From contig NC_080572.1 of assembly GCF_030247185.1 (NCBI RefSeq), forward strand, positions 38,355,383-38,419,382: a DNA stretch of 64,000 nucleotides, given 5' to 3'. This document shows, one piece after another, positions 22,605 to 55,371 of the stretch (its first letter is position 1; each line of letters starts with the position of its first letter). Both the position numbers and the translations under genes were made by a program. The notes under the pieces are model-generated. The model was not told where the DNA came from and did not search any database. It saw only the letters and a list, made by a program, of their open reading frames with translations. This DNA is from Malaya genurostris (taxonomy: Eukaryota; Arthropoda; Insecta; Diptera; Culicidae).

Positions 22605-23110
22605 AAAACGTGTCGTAAGCCCACTGCACTTAATCACTGAAAATATTCCTTTTTTTCATGTGTCGGTTGTGTGCGATACATTTTGTGCGATGATTCGTTC
22701 AATTCATGCGGTTGAAATTTGTACCCGCCTTTTTGCCACTGAATTTCATCTCAATGTTCGTCCATTGCAAATATTTTAGAATACTTGTATTTTGAGTTAT
22801 TTGTGGTTGTGGTTGTGGAAAATTGTATCATAAATTGCTGAACATATTTCTGGTGGTATAGAGAAAAAATATTCACGATACAACATACTATACAAAATAG
22901 AGTGAATTTTCAAAAGGCACCTCATAATAAAGTAAGACGTATTCACGTCAAAACAACAAAGTTGGCTTCGTATCACTCTATCATAGGTTTCGCGTAACGG
23001 CACGATGGGAGATCCAGCTAAAGTAGAGTGTCACCTTCGTGGGACAGAAAGAAGCGCCTTGGACGCTTCGAAAGGCATTCTTCTTTATATATTTGGTCGT
23101 TGATGCACAC
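22605..23110 (+). repeat. Family R interspersed repeat
   Basis: Homologous to 36184-36575: 'aacgtgtcgtaagcc', 'gtgcgatgattcgttcaa', 'tcataaattgctgaacata', 'gaattttcaaaaggcacctc', 'aaagtaagacgtattcacg'. Its distal part (22985-23110) matches 48940-49060 ('agatccagcyaaa', 'tctttatatattt'). No coding potential recognised. Confidence 0.65.
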
Positions 23111-24381
23111 TTAGAAAAATCGTGTGAATTTACGTCTTTATAGATGCACATAAAAGGAGCATCGCAATTCACTTGAATTTATTTCTAAAAGTAAGTGAAA
23201 ATCAATCCTATCATTGATTTCACAGCTAATTTAGATTAAGTGGACATCGATATAGACACAATATTTATTTTTACGTGTTAAAAGATGCAATAATCTGTCA
23301 TCACCCAAGAAATTACGGTATGCTTGAATTTACAATGTAAGTTTCTTTTTTCTAAGGGTGTGATTTCAGCCATTTTTTCAAAATTTCATCAATTTGTACC
23401 CAACCAAAAAAAAATTGTAGACGAAAGAAAGTGTTGCATTTCTTTCGAATTACAGTCCTTAGTAATTAAGTTTTTGGCGTACATGTTCCCAAATTCACAA
23501 CAAATGAATCGCGATGTTCTGGTATAGAAGCTGATAGTGAACATAAACAAATACACTGACAACAAAAATAAGCTAGAATAATACAATGGAAATATCACAT
23601 AAATATTATGTTCATACATGGTATGACAGAAAAGATACAGTACAGTACAGCGTTTATGCACCCTGTAATTCCCGCATATAGCATGAATACAAAAAATGAC
23701 ACTTTCTTATAAAACTCTTATAATAATCTTGATCAAGCGTTGCTGCGCAACTTGTCCAAATATCCACTAATTCTTAAACGTCATCGAAAATCATCTCCGA
23801 TTTTTGACCGTCTGTTTTTCAGTTTCGGGCCACTATGCATCGGTCTCTTTCATATGCCATACATACGCTATTCAATTGATAAAAAAATTTCTCCCATATA
23901 GTACCTACAGTGGGTTGCGAGATTTTTGCTATCTGTTAACATACCACGTAGACCACATGAACGATGCTTTAATTGAAGTCTATGATCATGATTGAGCGCG
24001 CAATGCACTTGATGTTGTGGGGGTCATCAAAGCGTCAAGACAATTAATTCAACGGGTAACGGTAAACCGCCAATGTCATTGTGTTCTTGCTACAATTTCC
24101 AAATTGTACAGAAAGCAACCTAATCAAATTCGTTGTTACTTTCATAGTCGTCGTCACCTACTAAATTTGTTTCTTGATTAAGCGCTACTGGAGGAATATA
24201 TTTATTTGTTGAAACTATGCAATTGTTTCACGACCATAAGATGTACAGGACGAAGTATGTCAGTAAAAGACAATATTTTAGCTATTGGGGGTGTAAATTA
24301 AGAGAATACTACCAAAAAAACACAGCAGAGTGCATAAGTTTCCTATAATTTCATGGAAAATATAAAATAATAAAAGAAGAG
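23111..24381. other. No gene seen
   Basis: AT-rich; short frames on both strands with no motif and no repeat partner recognised elsewhere in the window. Confidence 0.45.
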
Positions 24382-24921
24382 TTTATTATATCGTAATTTA
24401 ATTTATTGCTTTAACAATCAGAATAGTAAAATAAATAGTTAGTTATGGCATTCTACGAAACGATTTCATGTTCTTGTTCACGTTGCACATAACACATTTA
24501 TTATGTGTTCTATTTTCTATACGTCATTTTGCACAAACTTTTTTAGTGTAATAAAGATTGATAGTTCTTTTAACTTATACATTCAGAAACACATTTGTCG
24601 CCTTGGAAGTAAGTTTTCTTCATTCAGTAGAAAAAAACATCGATCGGGTTTATTATATCGTGATTTAATTTATTGCTTTAATTGATTTAATTATCAGAAT
24701 AGTAAAAAAATAGTTAGTTATGGCATTCTACGAAACGATTTCATGTTCTTGTTTAAGTTGCACAAAACACATTTATTATGTGTTCTATTTTCTTTACGTC
24801 ATTTTGCACAAACTTTTTTAGTGCAATAATGATTGATAGTTCTTTAACTTATTCATTCCGAAACACATTTGTCGCCTTGGAAATAAGTTTTCTTTAACAT
24901 TCAGTAGAAAAAACATCGATT
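24382..24921. repeat. Direct tandem duplication, ~267-bp unit
   Basis: 24382-24648 and 24649-24921 are two diverged copies starting 'tttattatatcgt-atttaa' and ending near 'cagtagaaaaa-acatcgat'. They share long blocks such as 'ttatggcattctacgaaacg' and 'acacatttattatgtgttct'. Differences are scattered substitutions and small indels, including a small extra block in copy 2 near 24682. Confidence 0.9.
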
Positions 24922-27729
24922 AAATAGTAATTGAAGAATCTATAACGATTTCCCTTGAGCGTTAAGGAGTTAATGAATATTTTAAATTTGTTCTGTAACA
25001 GTATATTTTCCAACTACAGTGTTTTTTTTTGGAAAATTTTTTCGCAGATACTTTAAAACCATTTCTGCATTGAAAGATTTCTGGCATCCCTTTTAATAAG
25101 TTTTGATGACTGAACCAATTATAAACCTCGCGGTCTCTACTGTACACCGCAAGTAAGTGTTGTGCAATTAGGAAATCTACCGCAATCATAAGCCAGTTCA
25201 AGGTTGCACTGTAAAAGAAATAACATCTAGTCATGCAGAAAAACAATTATTAATAAATGTGAAGTAGTAGTTGCAATAGTGCAAAAATAATGTTTGCTAA
25301 CACAACCGTTTACTCGAACACTTATTCACCTCCTTGTTTTATGGTGAATGCTATAATAGAGTTCGAACTCGCTATACATCTATTTCGAGCAGTGTTTGCT
25401 CAATTATCATTGAAGCATTAGTTCTATTTGAAACATAGATGGCGCGCCGGAGATAAGCTTTTTTGTACTAGGTATATTAAAGAAGTCAGCATAGTTTGTA
25501 ATGGAATAAGGAATTTCAGATAAGCTTAAACCATTAGAAGCTTTTGTTAATCATGCAAGATTTTTATATTAACAGATCTAATAACGTTATTTATTTGTGT
25601 TAAAATACAATTCATGCTATCTTAAGATTACTTACATATCCTAGACATTTTTAGTATTTACGTTACGTTTTAATTATAACTAGTTTGTACTCAGTCATGT
25701 CATGTATAGAAATGCACTTCGAAGTAATTACACGATACACGGAATAAAACCTCTTAACCCATTTGTTTTATACTACAGCACTGATTTTTTTCGGGTTTGA
25801 TTTTCCTTCTTTCATCAGTTAAATCAATTAATTAATCGGTATATGATGGCAAAATGGAAATTCCACTGTGGGAGCCGAAGCAGTAGAAAAGAACAACGTG
25901 ACGTGAACAGTAAGTAATTTGCCTAATGTCTAGCTACAGGCTATACTTGATAGAGAAGTCATGTCACTTCCCTGTGTATGTCGCATTCATGTGCGAAAAG
26001 TCAGTACAGAATAGACCATTAGAGGTTCAACTGGAAGGCACTATTTTTTGTCATATATTTTTGTATTTTTAGATTTCACACAAATTTTTGTCATTCAGGG
26101 GTTTTGGTACCGCGTGGATATCCAGTTTGTGCAAAGTGCACATAACTAGTTTCTTAGTTTCATCAGCAGATTATGTCGAATTGCTCATGCAAACCCACGG
26201 ATCAACATAATCCGCTGAGCAGACGTGATGTTTATGCTTTTTGCAATACACTTGTTAACGCCGAAGCGCGATGTCTATCCTGACGTGCCGAAAGAACGAA
26301 ATAAATTGTACGGCATACTGCCCGCTGACTCATTTTAGTCATTCAGAGGTTTTGGTACCGTTTTGGAATCCAGTTTGTGTAATGTGCACGACTTGTTTCT
26401 TAGTGTTACGTTTCGTCTTCGATTCATCAGTGCATCAGCAGATTATGTTGAACTGCTGATGTACACCCACGGAAGATATTGATTGTTAAGTGCGTTTCAA
26501 TACAGGCGATTGAGATATACTTGTTTTTTCTCTTCATGGTTTTATTGGTTATATTTTACTTATTTATTGCAAAAACGAAACGCAGTTAAAGCAGAAAAGT
26601 CAACATATGACTGATAAGGCATATCTCTTGACAGCGGGCTGTCTGGAGTTATTTAAGTTTCAATCCATTCAATTAATACGATTACTCTTCTATATTACTC
26701 ATAGAGATGCAGTGAAACAACGACTATCGGACTAACATGTCGTTGTCGTTAATGACCATTTAATGAAAAGTTTACGCAGTGATTTTCTTCTCCAAAGCTT
26801 AATTTTCTTGATTCATAGCGCAAAGTGTATGCGAATTTTGAGCCGAATAAAAAAATACAAAAATAGATTTAAAAAAATCGTTATTTCCAGTGGAACCGCT
26901 CCATTATAAACTTTTTAATTTCAAAGATAGAAAATATCATGGCTTGTTCTTCGAGTTTGGTTTGTTCGTAGCCGCCAACATTTCGTTGTTACGTCAGAAT
27001 TCAATGCACTTATAAGCTCTAGTTGTCCTATACATGAACTGCCGAATCTGCGGCAAACTTTGTTAAAAGTGAAGATTGTCACGGATAATCGTGAAATGAA
27101 GACCTTCCACTGCTTCCAATAACGGAATGAATGATAGCTAATATTTATGAACATTAAATATTATACAATCAATCATAAAAAAAAATTTGAATAGTATATG
27201 GCACTCGGCTCTACAGGCATCGGTTCAAACGTCGGTTTTCACAGTGATTGCAAAGCCAATCTACCGCAAAAAAATGAAAGAAATGTTCAAATTGGAGATC
27301 ATCCAAATATAGTTTCATTACATGTAATGATGCGAATAATCTATTTATTAAAGATATAACATATCAAAAGACATTATCTAATTATATAATAATATTTTAC
27401 TGCTCTCTAATTATGTGATTATGTGATAACAGAATTATACTTCATTTGGACTCTTCATATGTGATCCTTGAAAGAAAAATTCTTATCATATAGAAGAGCC
27501 GTAGTGAGGGTAAGGCGAGTGAGACAGCCTTCTCGGGTGCCAAAACATGATGGAATTGGTGAAAATGTGTTAAACAATTAGTTCATCAAAAATTTATTTC
27601 TTGAGACTTTTTCCACGAAAACAATTTAAACCGGATTGATGTGAGATTGGCGTTATACTGTTACAAAATCCGACGAGATGTAATCATTATCATTTATTTA
27701 CATGAAAGCGCAAATCTACAGCCATTTAA
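24922..27729. other. Mostly unassigned AT-rich sequence
   Basis: No gene recognised on either strand. Contains the duplicated segment at 26085-26475. About 26700-26830 resembles 62640-62820 ('tatcggactaacat', 'attttcttctccaaagctta-ttt'). Minus-strand frames at 24962-25246 and 26921-27154 have no recognisable domain. Confidence 0.45.
26085..26475. repeat. Diverged direct repeat pair, related to family P
   Basis: 26095-26200 and 26335-26460 share 'tcattcagrggttttggtac', 'atccagtttgtg', 'tttcttag' and 'gcagattatgtygaaytgct'. The second copy contains 'ttacgtttcgtcttcgattc', linking it to the family P fragments at 51830 and 57540. Confidence 0.65.
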
Positions 27730-28370
27730 CGGGTGGTAACTAAAATTTTGGAATTTTTCCGAGACCTGTATGCTCAACAACAAACGAGCTCAGAAAAAAC
27801 TAAGAGTGTGTATGTGTTAGCTCTCTTTCTCCTCTTTCTGCTAGTATTTTCTGTTTTGTTCATGCTTGCTCAGTTTCGCTCAAAATGCTGTCGAAACAAG
27901 AAATATTTCGCGAGCGCATTGTACAGTTCTACGAACTGCACAGAAATCTCGGCAAATAGTATACGGTACAACATTTTAAAAGCAAAAATGTTGCGGCTTC
28001 GACAGTTTACAATATCCTAAGATGCCCAACAACTGCTCGTAAGGAAGGTAGTGGAAGACCAGCTAAAATTATGAACGCAAAAGGACTTCGTTCTCTTTTT
28101 CGGGCCTTCAACAACAAGGATTCACTGAGCCATAGTAAATCTGCCAAACATTGAAAAGACTCGGAATAAAATACCGATAGAAGACACGAGCCCCGGAATA
28201 TACTGACGCACAGATTCCAACGCTGAATCCTCAATGCCACTGGTTGATTAAAAATTTTTCCGGAAAAAATTTTGTTTTGGACGACGAAAGTTACTTCCCT
28301 CTTTCGAAGACGCTGATTCCCGCAAACGATCGATACTATTCAACGGATAGTTCTACTGTACATCCGAACA

Positions 28371-29150
28371 TATTAGATGTACAACTTTGCTTCCGCCGTT
28401 TTTTCCTAAATTCAAAGTATTGTCCGTCTTTCCGGAAATTTTCGGAACCCGGCTCGAAAAAAGGAGTCCGCTATCCATGAAGCAATCCATTTTTACAACT
28501 CTTCGAAGGATTGAAAATGTTGATCTGCCAGGCCGTGTGCCATCGAACGGAATAGGTGGAAGTCAGAAGGGGCGACATCTGGGGAATACGGCGGGTGGGG
28601 CAAGACTTCCCATTTCAGGGTTTCCAAGTACTTTTTGACCACTTTTGCGACGTGAGGTCGAGCATTGTCGTGTTGGAGGATGACTTTGTCATGTCGCTCT
28701 TGATACTGTGGCCGCTTTTCTTTTAGCGCGCGACTAAGGCGCATCAGTTGCGTTCGGCAGCGATCTCCTGTGATGGTTTTACTCGGTTTTAAGAGCTCGT
28801 AGTAAATTGTTATTCATCTTTGAAGGTTTTTTCTCTTCCAACATCATGTTTGTCTTCGATATCGAAATCCCCCTTTTTAAAACGTTGAAACCACTACCGA
28901 CACGTTCCTTTACTCAGAGCAGCATCACCGTAAGTTTCTGAAAGCATTCGATGCGCTTCAGTTGCATTTTTTTTGAATTGAAATTACAGAAAAGTAAAAC
29001 TTCCCGCAAATGGTCAGAATTGGGCACATAAACAGACATTTTCGAGCGTGAATAATACGAAAACAAGACCAACTGTCACTGAAACGGCGATGACAGTTCG
29101 TAAGGCACTGTACACACTCACTTTAAAGGCATTATCATCTATGTATTTTA
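28371..29150 (-). mobile_element. Internally deleted Mos1-like mariner
   Basis: Minus-strand transposase remnant. The N-terminus MSVYVPNSDHLREVLLF (29040) runs with shifts to EKTFKDE near 28830, then jumps to ELLKPSKTITGDRCRTQ (about 28795). An open stretch follows with ILQHDNARPHVAK (second Asp) and LPHPPYSPDVAPSDFHLF (third Asp, D34D spacing), and a decayed C-terminus to about 28400. About 130 codons including the first catalytic Asp are missing. The terminal repeats are too decayed to fix the ends exactly, so the boundaries are approximate. Confidence 0.8.
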
Positions 29151-29213
29151 ACCAGCCTCAGCCGGTACAGCTGATAAAATATTAGTTTCCGAGAAAGGCA
29201 TTTCTAAGCCATA

Positions 29214-30516
29214 AAGCTTGCTTCAAATAGAATTGGAACAAAGACAATTGCCTGTATTTCAGTTATTTATGATTGTATTCAAGATCTTTTTTTATACAAA
29301 TGTAGCGTTTTCTTCATACTTTTAAGAAAAAATACGGATAAAATTATTCGTCACGGTTTTGAAGGAATTCTCGAATTTTTCCTGTAACACGGCTCAGTAG
29401 GCGGCGCACACCTTCTTCGTCCATCGTTTGAGCTATCTTATTCCACCAGGTCGTCATCTGATTGATGTCTTTGACAACGTTTCCCTTTGCCTTGAGTCTC
29501 CTCTTCATGATTGCCCAGTATTTCTCAATAGGGCGGAACTGGGGGCAGTTGAGTGGGTTAAGGTTTTTCGGAACAAACTGGACCACTTTCTCTGCATACC
29601 ATTCTTAAACGGCTTTGCTGTAATGACAGCTTGCCAAATCTGGCCAAAACATTACAGGATGGTCGTGGGATCGAATGAATGGCAAAATTCGTTTTTGGAG
29701 ATACTTTTTTTTGGTATAGTTCCGATGTCATTGTCTTATTTGTAACGAAAACTTTCGTTTTTTTGCCGCAGCTGCAAATGCCCGGCCAAATCATAAATTT
29801 TCTTGCAAATTTGTCGGCAAAAACAAATTTAAATTTGGCTGGAACATCCCCCCGAGCCGTTGCCAAGTAAAATTTTTGACCTGGGATTTGCCCGAAGTCA
29901 GCTTCGGCATAGGTTTCATCGTCCATCAGAAGACACCCGTTGAACTTGGTCAGCACCTGGTCATATAGTTTCCGAGCACGAATTTTGACCACACTATTCT
30001 GTTTCATGGTCCGATTTGGCTGTTTGCTAGCTCGATACGACTTGATTCCTTCCCGGAGTCGAGTTCTCCTCACGGTACTATGGGCAGCACCGAATTTTCT
30101 GGCCAAATCACGGTCCGACAGATTAGGATTCCGCTTAATCGTCTTCAAAATCTTACCACGCAATTTCCGGTCGTCAGTTCGACTCCGACGATCGGCTTGA
30201 GGCTTCCGAATCGTCGTCAATGTTTTCTTATACCGTTTGATAACGCGCCATACGGTATTTCTGGGCAATTTCAGCTGTTTAGCTAGCCTAGATGCAGACC
30301 ACAATGGATTTTCCAAATAACTGTGCACATTTTTTTTCCTTCTTTCGGCTTCCATGTTGATTGTTTACAAAGTACAGTCGATTTTCGGAATGTCAAAAAT
30401 CATACGTGAAGCTGACAAAATTCCCGACACGTGGGCGCCGAAAGCTTCCAAATCCGTCCACCAGGAGCGCCACAATATGAGCAAAAGTTTGTTCCAATTC
30501 TAAATGAAGCAAGCTT
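29214..30516 (-). mobile_element. ITmD37E-type Tc1/mariner element, full length
   Basis: A 1303-bp element flanked by TA (29212-29213, 30517-30518). Terminal inverted repeats match at about 27 of 29 positions: aagcttgcttca, then aat or ttt, then agaattggaacaaa. The interrupted host frame reads SKP on the left and FKPSG on the right of the TA, so the insertion lies inside a codon run of the older transposase. The DD37E signature and mosquito context fit the ITmD37E family. Confidence 0.9.
29344..30355 (-). pseudogene. ITmD37E transposase with one frameshift and one internal stop
   Basis: The ATG at 30355 opens a 265-codon frame. It has a basic N-terminal helix-turn-helix region (SASRLAKQLKLPRNTVWRV), a second one near LSDRDLARKFGAAHSTVRR, the first catalytic Asp in CLLMDDETYAEADF, and a conserved FADKFARKFMIW..CSCGKK core. 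A frameshift falls near 29695. In the shifted frame WPDLASCHYSKAV carries the second Asp, a TAA interrupts at about 29610, and PIEKYWAIMK carries the catalytic Glu, 37 residues after the Asp. The C-terminus ends at 29344. Only these two lesions are apparent, so inactivation is fairly recent. Confidence 0.9.
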
Positions 30517-30792
30517 TAGTTCAAGCCATCTGGGATGTGTACCAGAACGAATGTTTGTTCCCGTTTTTTCAAAAACAGCATGCTGATGGACAATATGTGC
30601 TTTGGCCGGATAAAGCGTCATCGCATTGCGCCAAAAAACACAATCGTTCCTGAATACCCATTCGATCCCATTTGTACCCAAAAACCACAGCCCGATAAAT
30701 CTACCTCAGTGTCGCCCAATCGAAGATTTCTTCGGGGTTTTGAGCTCCTTGGTGTACAAAAATAACTGGAGAGCCACGAATTGCTAACAGTT

Positions 30793-31840
30793 TTTTTTTT
30801 ATTTAAAAGACATTCTTATTCAGGCCTATTTGCTGATTCTTTAAATAAAAATTGTTTTGTATTCGATCTCGTTGTCACCCTTTTTCTAGGTGGAGAGGAG
30901 CTTCCATTTCCCTCCTGCGAGGATTGAGGGGCACTTTGTTCGTGGCTCGTCTCGTCGTCCATTGACGCATCGGTGGCATTGTTGATTTCCGTCTTCTTTT
31001 CGTTTTCCTTGTTGTTCGCAGTCTTGATCTCGTTGCTAGTTACTATAGAAGCGCCTTGTTGTACACTGGTTGCAGTTGCTGTTTGGTTAGATGGTGAAGG
31101 TGTTTTTTGAAACAGGAGCACTACATTCACTAGTTTCCGTTGTTGAGCGGTTGTCCTTGTTTCTGTTTGTTTTGTTTGTTTTTTGCAGTTTCAGTGCATG
31201 GTTTGCCCTAGTGTGCAGGTTGTTCACAAAGCTGACATGTAACCAGTTGATTTTCATACGTAATCAGCGTTTTACACGGATGTATTCCATCTTGACCACA
31301 AACGATGTAAGATGGAATTGCTTTACGTAGTTGCATACGTACCACTCGCACGCCATTCCGGATACCGGGGAAAAAATTCCGCCATACTTCTCTTTCGATT
31401 GAAAGAACTTCACCGTACTGCGACATGTTTTCCCGAACATACCCATCGCTGGTCTGCGGGGGAAGGTCATGCACGCGTACTTCTATTGCATTGTCCACCA
31501 TATACACAGGGATTTTATATTTAAAATTGTCATGTGCCGTTGTTAACCGAAGCGAATGCAATTGCATCTCTTTCACGTTTGAACATAATGTACACACAGT
31601 TAGACGCCTTGTTGAATTGAATTTCACTTACATTATTAGCGTCCAGATGCTGGTCTAACTTTGCAGCGCTTGAAATCAATACAAATTGAATTTGGTCTTG
31701 TAGGCCAAGTTTCAGGCTTTGTTAAATCGTATTTGTCCATTTCGTACACTCTATTGTTCACTACACTGTATTGTCTTTGTTTCTGTTGTCTCGACCGTAA
31801 ACGATTTGCGACTGTGTCTAATGAGATGCGAGCACGAACT
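30793..31840 (-). mobile_element. ORF1-only LINE derivative with 15-bp target duplication
   Basis: The direct repeat gaattgctaacagtt occurs at 30778-30792 and 31841-31855. Just inside the left copy is a T run (poly-A tail on the minus strand), as expected for target-primed reverse transcription. The ~1.05-kb insert contains a 5' leader, a single Gag-like ORF1 and then the tail; no endonuclease or reverse transcriptase is present. It would have depended on proteins of a full-length relative. Confidence 0.88.
30816..31740 (-). pseudogene. LOA/Jockey-type ORF1 (Gag-like), degenerate
   Basis: The frame appears to begin at MDKYDLTKPETWP (about 31740), then shifts. The conserved central part is open at 31560-31210: VYMVDNAIEVRVHDLPPQTS, ENMSQYGEVLSI and NGVRVVRMQLRKAIPSYIV. 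It leads to a CX2CX4HX4C knuckle (CQLCEQPAH), in which a TAG has replaced the residue after His. A Ser/Thr/Asn-rich tail (31130-30816) ends in SSPPRKRVTTRS. The layout matches ORF1 of mosquito LOA-group LINEs: RRM-like domain, one knuckle, low-complexity tail. Two or three lesions make it non-functional. Confidence 0.75.
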
Positions 31841-31980
31841 GAATTGCTAACAGTTGATTGGTAGAATCAAGAGATGCATTCGCAAAGTTGACATGAAGGC
31901 CGTATAACGCTCCTGTTCCGACATCAAACGGAAGCTTCGCCGAACATCCGATTACGGACCGTTTTCAAATGTTCACTATT

Positions 31981-32878
31981 TTTTTTTCAGTTCATTTTTT
32001 TTTTTTTTTTTCGAAAATTTTGCTTTAGGGAGGTCCAATCTGGCACCCGGATTGGTATCAATATCCAGCGAAGCGTAGGTGTTCATTATAGCCACAGACA
32101 CATGGCTAGCAGATGATCCTCTGAAACTTGTGATTTTATTCCGCTTCACGGACGAAAAAATCTGTCATTTTGTAGCTGTAAAACCTCCCCAAAGTAACAA
32201 ACAACGAAAAGGAAAACGTTGGTGTCTGGTTTTTTATATGTAGAAAGTGTTTGTAAAATTTGAAAAAATGGGTTCAGTAATTTTTGGAATGACGATGGGC
32301 ACATAATTATAAAGCCTGCTTTCGAGAAAAAACGCGTTCAAAGTTTTATGTCTATAAAATCAATGGAAACAATTCGTTACTCAAGGGAGCCTGTAGGGTC
32401 TAAAATTATCAAAAAATCATATTTTTTCTTTTATAATTTGTGATAATGAAACATTTCAAGAATGTTTTGTCAAGTTTTTAAGTCGATCGCAGCAAAAATC
32501 TTGGGCCTGTGTGCCGAGCTCTTACTTCTTCGCAGTATGAGATAAGCAAAGAAAAAGGCCCATAATTTGCTGAGTTTTGTTCCGATAGGCTTGAAAATTT
32601 CACAGAATATTCTTGAAATGTTTTACTATGAGAAAATACAAAGAAAATAATTAGCCACCAGTGGCGTATCTTCCTCGGTCTGCCACTGGACCCTACCCAC
32701 CCCTTAAGGTACGATAAGGATTATCATTACTATTATACTTTGAAATGCGTTTCATGCGAACAATCAATCATAGTGTACGGGCAGTATTTCACAACGTTCA
32801 GAGAATAAAGTCTGACCCAGTTTCCGGCAAAGCGACATTCATTCGAATTGTTTTCTTATTATCATGTTCAACAGAGTC
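31981..32878. other. Intergenic sequence downstream of the zinc-finger gene; no gene seen
   Basis: T-rich tracts at 31979-32011, otherwise no feature. No open frame with recognisable content. Confidence 0.5.
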
Positions 32879-32888
32879 TTTATTTATT
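32879..32888 (-). terminator. Polyadenylation signals of the zinc-finger gene
   Basis: Two overlapping AATAAA hexamers on the minus strand (TTTATT at 32879-32884 and 32883-32888), 83-92 bp past the stop codon at 32971. Position and sequence fit a short 3' UTR. Confidence 0.7.
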
Positions 32889-32970
32889 TCCACACTCCGT
32901 AAAACTATTTTCATTGAAATCAAACCTCACAAATTATTACATAACACCTCACCGTTGCGACTAGATTGCT

Positions 32971-55230
<22,260 letters not shown>

Positions 55231-55259
<29 letters not shown>

Positions 55260-55371
55260 TGTAAAACTGATTCTGGAACTCAATGGACATCTGTTCGATG
55301 CGACGGCCGAACGACAAATGTTTCTGCACGGCACTGATTTCTGTTAGCTCTCGTTCCTGTTCTGAGTTCAT
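55231..55371 (-). other. 46-codon open frame overlapping the zinc-finger gene start
   Basis: ATG at 55371 to TAA at 55231, in a different frame from exon 1. The peptide starts MNSEQERELTEISAVQKHLS and is charged and helix-prone, unlike random AT-rich sequence. It ends just past a run of ten A residues. One A fewer would fuse it in frame with exon 1 (KFREKK then TKPRSKKG), extending the protein by about 37 residues. It is either the true N-terminus with an indel or miscall, or an upstream ORF. Confidence 0.5.

Larger units (their letters stand above)
27885..31975 (+). pseudogene. DD37E-type Tc1/mariner transposase in four pieces
   Basis: Piece 1 starts MLSKQEIFRERIVQFYEL (27885) and includes the paired helix-turn-helix region (TVQHF, GRPAKI) and the first catalytic site FVLDDESYFPLSKT. 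Piece 2 reads VSEKGISKP up to the TA at 29212. Piece 3 resumes at TA 30517 with FKPSG, then VYQNECL, VLWPDKASSH (second Asp) and LPQCRPIEDFF (Glu; 37 residues between). It ends in NNWRA at the LINE insertion. Piece 4 (31856 on) gives LIGRIKRCIRKVD, the normal C-terminal helix. Stops and shifts occur in every piece. The continuity of the protein across the insertions is the evidence for nesting. Confidence 0.75.
27730..31980 (+). mobile_element. Old DD37E-type transposon interrupted by three later insertions
   Basis: Plus-strand transposase segments at 27885-28370, ~29160-29213, 30517-30792 and 31856-~31975 read in order as one protein. Between them lie a Mos1-like mariner, an ITmD37E element and an ORF1-only LINE copy, all on the minus strand. 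The left end near 27730 ('gggtggtaactaaaattttg') may be the terminal repeat; I could not find a convincing right end, so the outer limits are approximate. Confidence 0.75.

Noticed and set aside
28244..28638. Plus-strand frames extending the DD37E host transposase past 28370
   Set aside because: From about 28400 these are antisense to the minus-strand Mos1-like mariner C-terminus; only the part before 28370 belongs to the host transposase.
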